Assembly (NCBI RefSeq): GCF_015207375.1
Contig: NZ_JADEWY010000001.1
Span: forward strand, 62,001 to 126,000
Source: Coleofasciculus sp. LEGE 07092
GTDB taxonomy: Bacteria; Cyanobacteriota; Cyanobacteriia; Cyanobacteriales; Coleofasciculaceae
Direction of reading: 5' to 3'
DNA length: 64,000 nucleotides
Under the pieces are notes generated by a model. That model did not search any database. It was not told the DNA's origin and saw nothing but the letters and a program-made list of their open reading frames with translations. The number at the start of each line of letters is the position of its first letter. The stretch's first letter is position 1. This document shows, piece by piece, positions 55,407-63,344 of the stretch. The position numbers and the translations under genes are program-made.

Positions 55407-55431
55407 TTCTCTAAACTCTCCGTTTGGAATA

Positions 55432-55538
55432 TATAGCGTTTCCTAGTCTTGTGAGGTACGTCTTTGAGCTTCAATCCCCCCTTTATAAGAGGGATTTAGG
55501 GGGTGAAATTGTACCTCATATAAGAGATAACCGCTATA
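55432..55538. mobile_element. 107-base MITE with TA-ended inverted repeats
   Basis: The left arm starts TATAGCGTTTCCTAG and ends TGAGGTAC; the right arm (reversed) starts TATAGCGGTTATCTC and ends TGAGGTAC. The 28-base arms agree in about 20 positions. In the middle is a CCCCCC...GGGGG hairpin. Its right end is shared with the start of the next element (TATAGCATTTTT at 55537), so one inserted at the TA edge of the other. Confidence 0.65.
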
Positions 55539-55818
55539 TAGCATTTTTATTTGAGATTTAAACAACATATCTGGTATCTTCAAACAAGGCAATAAAGAGG
55601 TTCTCATATTCTTCTTCTGTTAATTTATTGTTTTTAGCCACATTAATAATATCACTGTGAATGACTTGTTTGATTATAGCATGAGCATATCTATGAGTGA
55701 ATGGCTTTTTGTTACCAACAAACTCCAAGTTTTCACTGAAAGGCTTTTGACAATTTTCACACTTAAATCTTCGACAATTTCCGTAAAGCATTACTTCTCG
55801 GTTCTGTTTTGAATGCAT
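55537..55818 (-). pseudogene. Remnant of a transposase (ISL3-like head) with IS end
   Basis: An 86-codon frame (55558-55818, minus strand) reads CRRFKCENCQKPFSENLEFV, then RYAHAIIKQVIHSD..NVAKNNKLTEEE, which is the zinc-finger and helix-turn-helix head of an ISL3-type transposase. It then joins abruptly to YENLFIALFEDTRYVV, a segment also seen (as FIALFKNTRY) in the element at 54173. The catalytic core is missing. The left end repeats the terminal sequence TATAGCATTTTTATTTGAGA of the 54-kb element. Confidence 0.65.
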
Positions 55819-55832
55819 TTTTCAAACCAGGG

Positions 55833-56906
55833 TTAAAGAGTGTCTTTATCATTGATAATATCCGCATCTGTTGAAAACCCAACGCTTTGCTTAAATCGGA
55901 ACCAGACTTTCCTGAGTTTCCAAAATTTGCTAGACTCCATAGCTGCAATTTTACCTTGAGCGAGTAGCAGTTGAAGCTGTAATCTCTCTAGTTCGGTTTG
56001 GTATTCCTGAACTTTATATTGCTGGGGTTCTGAGTTTACACCTCTAAATTGAAAGTGATTTTCTACTTTCTTCGCAATTAGAGAATTTGTACAAGCCAGT
56101 TCTTCATTTACTTCCGCACTGAGTTGGGTTACAAAATCCTGCTCAAGAGATTCCATAGGAACATTTAAGAGTTCAGAAACTCTTTTTAGCTTGAACTTAT
56201 CAGCGACTGAGTCTGGTAACCCATGAATGTAAGAGTTAAGAAACCAACTTAGACACCAAACTGGTAAACCACTAAAAGGAACACTACATTTAATAACTTG
56301 TACTTTTTCTGAAAAAAGATTTTTTAGTCCAGTGCTAGTCATATTATAGTAGTGGTCTGGATAACCATGAAAGGGTTGTAAGAAAGGAACTACAACATAA
56401 AGTATGCCACCCGGTTTAACCACTCTTAAAATTTCTTCAGCACATTCAAATGGATTTTTGACATGCTCCAGCACGTTTAAAGAAAATACTGCATCAAAAG
56501 CATCTGATTTAAACGGTAATTTTTCACCAATACCTAAAACGTCTGTTGTTGGATAATCAACAATCTCGAAATTGACAACATTGTCGTAATACACATTTCT
56601 CAATCCGCAGCCATTATCAAGTATCAATCCTTCTTTATATTTATCTATGAAATTTAATGCTATAGAGTCATAGTTGTGAGCAGAAATATTTGCCGTTGGC
56701 TTAATCTTCCCATAGTCAATTAATCTTTGTGATAAAAACTTATAAGTACTCTGGCTAATACTGAATTTTTCTTGACAATTACGACATTGAAGAATGGTGT
56801 CCAGATTAGCAATATGATCGCTTCCACAAATGGGACAGCATAGAATCTCTCTGATTCTTTGTAGTTTGTTTTTTTTTCGCTGTAGTAGGTTCTCAGATGA
56901 CGGCAT
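55833..56906 (-). CDS. Methyltransferase with zinc ribbon and AAMESSKFW tail
   Basis: A 357-residue protein. A zinc ribbon (REILCCPICGSDHIANLDTILQCRNCQEKF, about 18-47) precedes a class I methyltransferase with LILDNGCGLRNVYYDN, VFSLNVLEHVKNPFECAEEILRVVKPGGILYVVVPF and a GYPDHYYNMTSTGL segment. The C-terminal 60 residues are a coiled coil followed by IAAMESSKFWKLRKVWFRFK, a tail shared with the large glycosyltransferase next door. It probably methylates a sugar of the exported polysaccharide. It lies 117 bases downstream of the sulfotransferase-glycosyltransferase. Confidence 0.86.
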   Translation of the reverse strand: MPSSENLLQRKKNKLQRIREILCCPICGSDHIANLDTILQCRNCQEKFSISQSTYKFLSQRLIDYGKIKPTANISAHNYDSIALNFIDKYKEGLILDNGCGLRNVYYDNVVNFEIVDYPTTDVLGIGEKLPFKSDAFDAVFSLNVLEHVKNPFECAEEILRVVKPGGILYVVVPFLQPFHGYPDHYYNMTSTGLKNLFSEKVQVIKCSVPFSGLPVWCLSWFLNSYIHGLPDSVADKFKLKRVSELLNVPMESLEQDFVTQLSAEVNEELACTNSLIAKKVENHFQFRGVNSEPQQYKVQEYQTELERLQLQLLLAQGKIAAMESSKFWKLRKVWFRFKQSVGFSTDADIINDKDTL

Positions 56907-57023
56907 AAAAAAGCTTTATTGATTGCTATAGTTTAAAGAAGTATGATTTTACAGTTGGCATAAAAGCAGAATACCTCATGCATTAGTCTAAGATGTTTAT
57001 ATAGTCTTCTGTGAATTCCATAT

Positions 57024-60000
57024 TTATATATTAATGCCGTAGTCTTCACGATCTCTTGTAAGATTTGGGCTATAACAAGAATCATGTTCAATAAATTTTT
57101 TCCACTTTTTCTGCATATAGTCTATTTCCTTAATAAATCGAGCTTGCTTTTCAGGAGTGTCCTCATAACCACGGCTCTTTGACTCGTAGTGATAAAGTAC
57201 TACATGAGGCAAATAGATATTTCTGTAACCTTTTTTAATTATCTTAAGGCAGAAATCAACATCATTAAATGCTACTGATAGTTCTTCTTCAAATCCTCCA
57301 ACCGTTTCAAATATTTCTCGCCGACACATTAAGCAGGCGGCTGTTACAGCCGAGTAGTTATTGACCGTTTGAATCCGGTTAAAATATCCGGAAGAATTAG
57401 AGGGATAATGCTTGTGGCTGTGACCAGCAACTCCCCCCACACCTACTACAACTCCAGCGTGTTGAATGGTGTTATCGGGGTATAACAAGAGAGCGCCAAC
57501 TGCTCCAATACAAGGTCGTTGAGCCTGTTCAACCATTGCGTCTATCCAATCAGGAGTTAGCACTTCTGTATCGTTATTTAAGAACAGCAGGTAGTCACCT
57601 TTTGAGCGCTTAACTGCATAATTATTTAGTTTGGGAAAATTGAAGGGAATGTCTAGCACCTCGCATCTAAACCTATCTGGCTCTCTAATTTTCCATTGCT
57701 CAATGACCTCGCGAGCTTTGGCTTCGGTGCTGCCATTATCAATTAGTAATACCTCATAATTAGGATACTTGGTTTTTACAAAAATAGAATTCAGGCATTT
57801 TTCAAGGAGATTCCCTAAGTTTTTAGTTGGAATAATTATACTGACAAGCTTGAAATCCTTAATTGCGTATCTAACTATGTGATACCCTCCAGCTACGGTA
57901 ACTACTCTACCAGATTCCCCTCTTCTTTGAAGAGCATCTAAAATAGCCTTACGTGCTGCGTCAGTTGCATAACTCTTGCTAATTAATCGACTCGCCGTGG
58001 AATCCGAGTGAACGCGCCAATGATATAAAATTTTAGGAATGTGAAATATATGGTTTGTTTTCTCCGTTAACCTCAAGACTAAGTCGTAATCTTGACTTCC
58101 TTCATAACCATCTCTAAATCCCCCTATTTCATTAATCAGAGAGCGTCGATAGATTCCTAGGTGGCAAGTATACATCCGAGACAAAAATGAGTCATGGCAC
58201 CAGTCTGGTTTAAAAAAGGGTTCGCCGAGTTTTCCATCTTCTAGAAGCTTATCTTCATCTGAATATATCATGTCTGCATTAGGATGCTTATTGAGCAGTA
58301 AAACTGCTTCATATAAAGCATCGGGTGTCAACAAATCATCGTGATCCAGTAGGACGACAAACTCACCTGTCGCTATTTCCAAAGCTGAGTTAGAAGCCCG
58401 AGAAATATGACCATTTTCTTCTCTGAAAAAAAGTTTTATTCTAGTATCTTTTGCCTCATAGTCTTTAAGAACTGATTGAACATAAGGCTTTGTTGATGCA
58501 TCATCAGCGATGCATAGCTCCCAATAGGGATAGACCTGATTTAAAACCGACTCAATTGCCTCTCTCAAAAAATGCTCAGGCGGATTGAATACAGGCATAA
58601 TAATGCTGATAGTAGGTTTGTATCTTACTATTCCTACTCTCCTAGCCATTTTTCCCAAATCCGTCTGCTTGGGATAGTTTTTATTTAGCCACTTTTGATA
58701 GTTAATATTCTCACTTTGAGGAACTTCCGGCAACACTTCAACTTGCTGCGCCTCCCATTTAAGCCTTTGAAAACTTTTCTCGGATAACTTAGCTAGTCCG
58801 TACCGGAAACCTTTAACTCTTAAAACAGCATAAAAGTACTTCGCTCGTGAAAATAATTGCCTAGGCAGTAAGCTAACATCCTCGGCTATCCCAAAGGCAC
58901 GCCTAAACCGAAACCATATTGCTCGCAGTTGCCAAAACTTACTACTTTCCATTGCCGCAATTGTGAGCCACAAGTGTGTCAGTTCCGCCTGAGTATGTTC
59001 GAGTTGGGATTGTGATTGTGTCAGTTCCGCCTGAGTATGTTCGAGTTGGGATTGTGATTGTGTTAGTTCCGCCTGAGTATGTTCGAGTTGGGATTGTGAT
59101 TGTGTTAGTTCCGCCTGAGTATGTTCGAGTTGGGATTGTGATTGTGTTAGTTCCGCCTGAGTATGTTCGAGTTGGGATTGTGATTGTGTTAGTTCCGCCT
59201 GAGTATGTTCGAGTTGGGATTGTGATTGTGTTAGTTCCGCCTGAGTATGTTCGAGTTGGGATTGTGATTGTGTTAGTTCCGCCTGAGTATGTTCGAGTTG
59301 GGATTGTGATTGTGTTAGTTCCGCCTGAGTATGTTCGAGTTGGGATTGTAATTGTGTTAGTTCTGCTTGAGTTTGCTCCTCTTGTTTGTGAGACTGGACT
59401 AGTTCTGCTTGAGTTTGCTCTATTTGAGCCTGTAACTTTGAAGTCTCCCGTTCTAGCTTCCTAACATCGAGCCAATCTTGAAGAACCCAGGCTTCATAAG
59501 ATGGCAGTTGCAGCGGTTCAGGATCAGACGAACCCGAAAGCTTATCAGGTGTCAACGCCTTTGCTTTAAGTTCATGGTAAAACTTCCATACCTCAGGAAA
59601 GTAATGCCTTAATAAGGCAGAGCGGTGCGAATTAAGGGGCTGAGTCTTAAGTAATGAAGCTTCGTATATATCTGCGGCAGGATAATTGAGTGAAATTCTA
59701 AATTTATCCTTAATGGCTTGGACTAAAACATTAGGGTCATAAGTTATACTTTGAATATCAATTAAAAGACAACGTTCGGGAAATTGCTCATAAAATTTTA
59801 AAATTTCTTGGTTGTAGTTTAGCCATATTTTAATAGCAAAATTAGGATTACTATGGAATACTTCATCGCCAGTGTTACCCCGTCGGTATAAAGAATCAAT
59901 GACTTCCCAAGGTGTCCGATATAGAAGTAAAAAAAATGCCGTGGGAATTAAATTTTCCCAAAAATCCAAGAAGAGAGTGGTTCGCGGATCTTTCCATCCC

Positions 60001-60338
60001 CACAACCTCTTAGATGAGTTAGCCTGTACGAGAAATTTTGCTCTTTCTAAAAATTGCTCTGGAACCTCAATGTGTTTTTCTACAGTCCATCCAGATCGAT
60101 TAATCCCTTGGGCAGACAAAACTTCTTCGTGAAACTCCACCCAATCTAAATTTTCAAAGTATCCCTTGATATTGCCCTGAGCTGGAGGCATTAGCCTTTC
60201 ACCAATATCTACGCCTGAACTCTGAAGCAATGATGCTACAAGAGACGTGCCGGAACGATGCATTCCGGTAATAACAAAAACCGACTGTGTAAATTTCTGA
60301 TTATTCATTAAATCAGCAATGAATCGTAGTACTTTCAC
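57024..60338 (-). CDS. Sulfotransferase-coiled coil-GT2-GT2 fusion
   Basis: A 1104-residue protein. Residues about 15-260 are a sulfotransferase-like domain (FVITGMHRSGTSLVASLLQSSG, WGWKDPRTTLFLDFW). Residues about 285-455 are a coiled coil with nine perfect or near-perfect 14-residue repeats (LEHTQAELTQSQSQ). IAAMESSKFWQLRAIWFRFR follows (about 465). Two family 2 glycosyltransferase domains complete it: ISIIMPVFNPPEHFLREAIESV...LDHDDLLTPDALYEAV and VSIIIPTKNLGNLLEKCLNSI...FLNNDTEVLTPDWI. One protein could thus extend and sulfate a glycan. It lies 77 bases downstream of the Wzt-like gene. Confidence 0.88.
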   Translation of the reverse strand: MKVLRFIADLMNNQKFTQSVFVITGMHRSGTSLVASLLQSSGVDIGERLMPPAQGNIKGYFENLDWVEFHEEVLSAQGINRSGWTVEKHIEVPEQFLERAKFLVQANSSKRLWGWKDPRTTLFLDFWENLIPTAFFLLLYRTPWEVIDSLYRRGNTGDEVFHSNPNFAIKIWLNYNQEILKFYEQFPERCLLIDIQSITYDPNVLVQAIKDKFRISLNYPAADIYEASLLKTQPLNSHRSALLRHYFPEVWKFYHELKAKALTPDKLSGSSDPEPLQLPSYEAWVLQDWLDVRKLERETSKLQAQIEQTQAELVQSHKQEEQTQAELTQLQSQLEHTQAELTQSQSQLEHTQAELTQSQSQLEHTQAELTQSQSQLEHTQAELTQSQSQLEHTQAELTQSQSQLEHTQAELTQSQSQLEHTQAELTQSQSQLEHTQAELTQSQSQLEHTQAELTHLWLTIAAMESSKFWQLRAIWFRFRRAFGIAEDVSLLPRQLFSRAKYFYAVLRVKGFRYGLAKLSEKSFQRLKWEAQQVEVLPEVPQSENINYQKWLNKNYPKQTDLGKMARRVGIVRYKPTISIIMPVFNPPEHFLREAIESVLNQVYPYWELCIADDASTKPYVQSVLKDYEAKDTRIKLFFREENGHISRASNSALEIATGEFVVLLDHDDLLTPDALYEAVLLLNKHPNADMIYSDEDKLLEDGKLGEPFFKPDWCHDSFLSRMYTCHLGIYRRSLINEIGGFRDGYEGSQDYDLVLRLTEKTNHIFHIPKILYHWRVHSDSTASRLISKSYATDAARKAILDALQRRGESGRVVTVAGGYHIVRYAIKDFKLVSIIIPTKNLGNLLEKCLNSIFVKTKYPNYEVLLIDNGSTEAKAREVIEQWKIREPDRFRCEVLDIPFNFPKLNNYAVKRSKGDYLLFLNNDTEVLTPDWIDAMVEQAQRPCIGAVGALLLYPDNTIQHAGVVVGVGGVAGHSHKHYPSNSSGYFNRIQTVNNYSAVTAACLMCRREIFETVGGFEEELSVAFNDVDFCLKIIKKGYRNIYLPHVVLYHYESKSRGYEDTPEKQARFIKEIDYMQKKWKKFIEHDSCYSPNLTRDREDYGINI
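58976..59353. repeat. Nine tandem 42-base repeats in the coding sequence
   Basis: The unit (containing TCCGCCTGAGTATGTTCGAG) occurs nine times without gaps. The copies nearest the gene's 3' side (first two on the plus strand) read TGTGTCAGT where the others read TGTGTTAGT; otherwise they are nearly identical. Each unit is 14 codons, two coiled-coil heptads. The 162-codon frame on the opposite strand is only a consequence of the repeats. Confidence 0.95.
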
Positions 60339-60414
60339 TCAATCGTAAACGCCTAGTAGTTCACCCTATAAAGCCAATTTTACAAGACAATAAAATCCAG
60401 CAAACCCAATTCTA

Positions 60415-61785
60415 TTACGCCGTAACTTGCTGCTGCATTAAAAGAACACTAGGTTCTATATTAAAATCAATAATAGTATTAGCCAGCAAGTTATCTTCGG
60501 GTTGTACTCTAAACATGGCAGCATCAATACACCGGTCTAGATAAGTTTCCGTGTAATCTATTGTTCCAACCACTCCAGCATTAACGAAATACACTCCTGG
60601 CAGCAAGTAACAAGAAAACTTGAATTCCACTTGAACTAGACTACCTGGCTCTATACAGTCAACCGCATTTTCTAAACTATGAGAGGCTGCACCACCTAGT
60701 TCAAAGCCGCTAAGCGTTTTGATTAGCATACCAAATCTTACCTTATAAGCAACCTCAGTAAATTTAACCTGGTAAGTGTAAATATACTCCTTCCCTCTAG
60801 CCAAGACATTGACAACTTTTCCCTCCTTACTAAAAATGCAAGGATTCTCAATCTTTGCACCCTGAGAGATATAGGAAATGGTGCTTTGAGGGATTAAACC
60901 GGGGTCGTAAAAAGCGCTGGGTTTTTGGAGGCTTATTTTACTAGTACTTCCCGGAACGGTTTGATCTGAGATGACAGCCGTTTTTCCCGATCCCCTAAAC
61001 AATTGGGAATTGATTTCGCGAATTTCCTGACGCAATGCCTCTAGTTTCTCACTCGGTGCATAAATAAGCTTCTGGTACTTAGAAACCACTAATTTGGGAG
61101 ATCCTGACAATAATAACTCTCCGCTATCTACCAAAACAGCCTGATCACATAATTCTACAACTGAAGTAGCCGAATGAGAAACAAATAAAATTGTCCCGCC
61201 CCGCTCTTGGATGGATTGGATACGAGAAAAACACTTACGTTGAAATGCCTCATCCCCAACAGCCAGCGCCTCATCCACCACCAAAATATCTGGGTTCACG
61301 CTAATAGCAACGGCAAATGCTAAACGGACAAACATCCCACTGGAATAGGTTTTAACAGGCTGCTCGATAAAATCTCCAATATCAGCAAACCGAGCAATCT
61401 CATCAAACTTATTTTCTACTTCCTTTTGGCTTAACCCCAGCAACCGCCCGTTAAAAAATACATTCTGCCGTCCAGTAAACTCCGGATTAAATCCACTTCC
61501 AAGTTCTAATAAGGCTGAAACCCGACCATTGAGTTGTACTTGACCCGTTGTTGGTGTCAGTGTTCCAACAATAATCTGCAATAAGGTACTTTTACCTGAA
61601 CCATTCCGCCCAACAATTCCCAGAGTGTGTCCTTTCAGAACCTCCAAATTGATATCCCGCAACGCCCAAAACTCATCCGCCCGACTCTTCCCTGGCAATA
61701 ACAGTTCCTTCAACCGATCTACAGGACGAGTATATCGCTTAAAACACTTCGATACATTCTTCAACGAAATTGCTATTTCACTCAT
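60415..61785 (-). CDS. wzt: Wzt-like ABC transporter ATP-binding protein with C-terminal glycan-binding domain
   Basis: A protein of about 456 residues. The ATPase domain (about 1-240) has Walker A GRNGSGKSTLL, the signature YSSGMFVRLAFA and Walker B ILVVDEALAVGDEAFQRKC, the TagH/Wzt form. The C-terminal domain (about 285-445) is a Wzt_C-like beta-sandwich (SYISQGAKIENPCIFSKEGKVVNVLARGKEYIYTYQVKF...) that in O9a-type systems recognises the terminal modification of the finished chain. The frame extends to a TTG at 61815, but the ATG at 61785 starts the conserved region. With the permease it exports a lipid-linked polysaccharide. Confidence 0.92.
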   Translation of the reverse strand: MSEIAISLKNVSKCFKRYTRPVDRLKELLLPGKSRADEFWALRDINLEVLKGHTLGIVGRNGSGKSTLLQIIVGTLTPTTGQVQLNGRVSALLELGSGFNPEFTGRQNVFFNGRLLGLSQKEVENKFDEIARFADIGDFIEQPVKTYSSGMFVRLAFAVAISVNPDILVVDEALAVGDEAFQRKCFSRIQSIQERGGTILFVSHSATSVVELCDQAVLVDSGELLLSGSPKLVVSKYQKLIYAPSEKLEALRQEIREINSQLFRGSGKTAVISDQTVPGSTSKISLQKPSAFYDPGLIPQSTISYISQGAKIENPCIFSKEGKVVNVLARGKEYIYTYQVKFTEVAYKVRFGMLIKTLSGFELGGAASHSLENAVDCIEPGSLVQVEFKFSCYLLPGVYFVNAGVVGTIDYTETYLDRCIDAAMFRVQPEDNLLANTIIDFNIEPSVLLMQQQVTA

Positions 61786-61835
61786 CACCACACCACCGAC
61801 TGCAAACACTAACAAATCAAGCAGTCAATCCAAGC

Positions 61836-62696
61836 TTACAATACATCAGCAAATGCTGGACGCAATCGCCGATACACTGATAAACCCAAATAAAATACCA
61901 TCAAAGATATCGCAGTAGCTACACCCCACTCTCCCCAGTGATTAACCTCTCCCACTAACACCAAATCACGATAAACTTCACCGATCGCCGCTAGTGGATT
62001 CAACCAGAACACCCAATCCCGCCACGTATCCGGAATCACCGAAGCCGGATACACAATCGGCGTCATATAAAACCAAAGATTTAAAACCACCCCCAACGTC
62101 TGGGGAATATCGCGCAAAAATACCGTCAACCCCGCTGCTAAATACCCCAACCCTGCCGTCAACAACAACTGTGGTATCCAAACCAACGGCAATAGCGCTA
62201 GTGTCGAGTTTAGTGTTCCTGATGATACCGTCACCAAAACAATCAAGGCGGCTAAACCACATGCACTCTCAATAAATGTTGAAAACACAGGCACCAACGG
62301 CAACAACGTCAGCGGAAACACCACCTTCTTCACCAAATTCGGCTGCCCCACCACTGAACCTGCTGCCTGCATCAACCCACCCGTAAACGCAATCCAGGGC
62401 AGTAATCCCGCAAACAACCACAACCCGAAGGTAAGGCTGCTATCGGCTGGCAACCCCTTTAGGCTCAGCTTCACCTTCAGAACAATCGAAAAGACGTAAG
62501 TATAAATCAGCAACTGCGACAGTTGATTCAACAGGGGCCACAAATTGCCCAATACCGAACCCTTATACCGCGCATCTAAATCCCGACGAACCAACGTCCG
62601 CAGCAAATCAAATTTCGCCCACCACTGCTCATCTCCTGGTAGCCACTGCCTTATCCTGCCAACCTTACTGACAACTCCTCGCATTGATCTCAACAC
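61836..62696 (-). CDS. wzm: Wzm/TagG-like ABC transporter permease
   Basis: A 286-residue membrane protein of the ABC-2 polysaccharide export family, six membrane spans. An amphipathic N-terminal segment (LLRTLVRRDLDARYKGSVLGNLWPLLNQLSQLLIYTYVFS) and the C-terminal MTPIVYPASVIPDTWRDWVFWLNPLAAIGEVYRDLVL motif are typical. It is the first gene of the export unit; the ATPase gene follows 50 bases (from the preferred start) downstream. Confidence 0.94.
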   Translation of the reverse strand: MLRSMRGVVSKVGRIRQWLPGDEQWWAKFDLLRTLVRRDLDARYKGSVLGNLWPLLNQLSQLLIYTYVFSIVLKVKLSLKGLPADSSLTFGLWLFAGLLPWIAFTGGLMQAAGSVVGQPNLVKKVVFPLTLLPLVPVFSTFIESACGLAALIVLVTVSSGTLNSTLALLPLVWIPQLLLTAGLGYLAAGLTVFLRDIPQTLGVVLNLWFYMTPIVYPASVIPDTWRDWVFWLNPLAAIGEVYRDLVLVGEVNHWGEWGVATAISLMVFYLGLSVYRRLRPAFADVL

Positions 62697-63083
62697 TACT
62701 CATGTCCTCACAACACACCTTGCACCCGAACAATCTCTCTCCCCATTAAGCCAATTGAGCCTCTAAAGTTCCCTTCATTGACCTATCGCTATTATCCGGA
62801 CATGACCCAATAGGCATCAAGCCTTTAGGGAACTTTATTCTATCTTGCCCGCGATCGCAAGCACCTCATCCTCAGTTCACCATTCAAACAAAGATTTAAG
62901 TTACTAGCAACAAAAACTCAGGCTGTGAGCCAACTGCCTTTATCCTAAGGTGAAAATGAGGAGTCTCTGAATCAGGGGTAAGGAATTTCCACGTCTTCTC
63001 CTTACCCCCAATATCTCACCCTGAGTCCCAGATTCCGCTACACTTTGGAATGGTTAATCCTATTGGAAGCACTAGAAGCAGTA
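62697..63083. promoter_or_regulatory. 387-base divergent spacer between the exporter and petP
   Basis: No gene is visible. It contains a GCGATCGC site (near 62851) and a perfect 10-base stem-loop at 62975-63008, about 75 bases before the petP ATG. It should contain promoters for the exporter operon (left) and petP (right). I could not assign precise promoter elements. Confidence 0.45.
62975..63008 (+). promoter_or_regulatory. Stem-loop in the petP leader region
   Basis: GGGGTAAGGA (62975-62984) pairs perfectly with TCCTTACCCC (62999-63008) around 14 bases. No T run follows, so a terminator is unlikely. Possible roles are an mRNA leader structure or a dispersed repeat. Confidence 0.4.
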
Positions 63084-63278
63084 ATGGAGATAGGTCAAAA
63101 AGTTCAAGTCTGCCGCCTCAGAGACCGTGTGTCCCCCCAAATCGTCAAGAAACTGGGGAAAGTCGGCACCATCAAAGACTTCAAGATGACAGATGGTAGC
63201 GGTGTTGGTGCCTTCGTTGAGTTTGACGACAAAACTGGCACCTGGTTTTTTGAAGACGAACTCAAAGCCATAGAGTAG
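63084..63278 (+). CDS. petP: PetP, cytochrome b6f-associated subunit (DUF2862)
   Basis: A 64-residue soluble protein: MEIGQKVQVCRLRDRVSPQIVKKLGKVGTIKDFKMTDGSG...FDDKTGTWFFEDELKAIE, an SH3-like fold family (DUF2862) known in Synechocystis as PetP (ssr2998). It binds the cytochrome b6f complex at the cytoplasmic side and affects electron flow. The frame extends to a TTG at 63045, but the ATG at 63084 gives the family's exact N-terminus. It lies 66 bases upstream of the ArsA-like gene, so the two may be co-transcribed. Confidence 0.9.
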   Translation: MEIGQKVQVCRLRDRVSPQIVKKLGKVGTIKDFKMTDGSGVGAFVEFDDKTGTWFFEDELKAIE

Positions 63279-63344
63279 ATAGCCTACTCCCTACTCCCCA
63301 TTTTCAAACCTTAGAGGCACATCGATAAGCAGCGTTGAGAAAAC

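Noticed and set aside
58976-59353. CRISPR array
   Set aside because: The repeats are contiguous, without unique spacers, and in frame within a coding sequence.
58976-59464. 162-codon plus-strand frame with VPPEYVRVGIVIV repeats
   Set aside because: It is the opposite-strand reading of the 42-base repeats in the sulfotransferase-glycosyltransferase gene. Because 42 is a multiple of three, an open frame on the other strand follows automatically.
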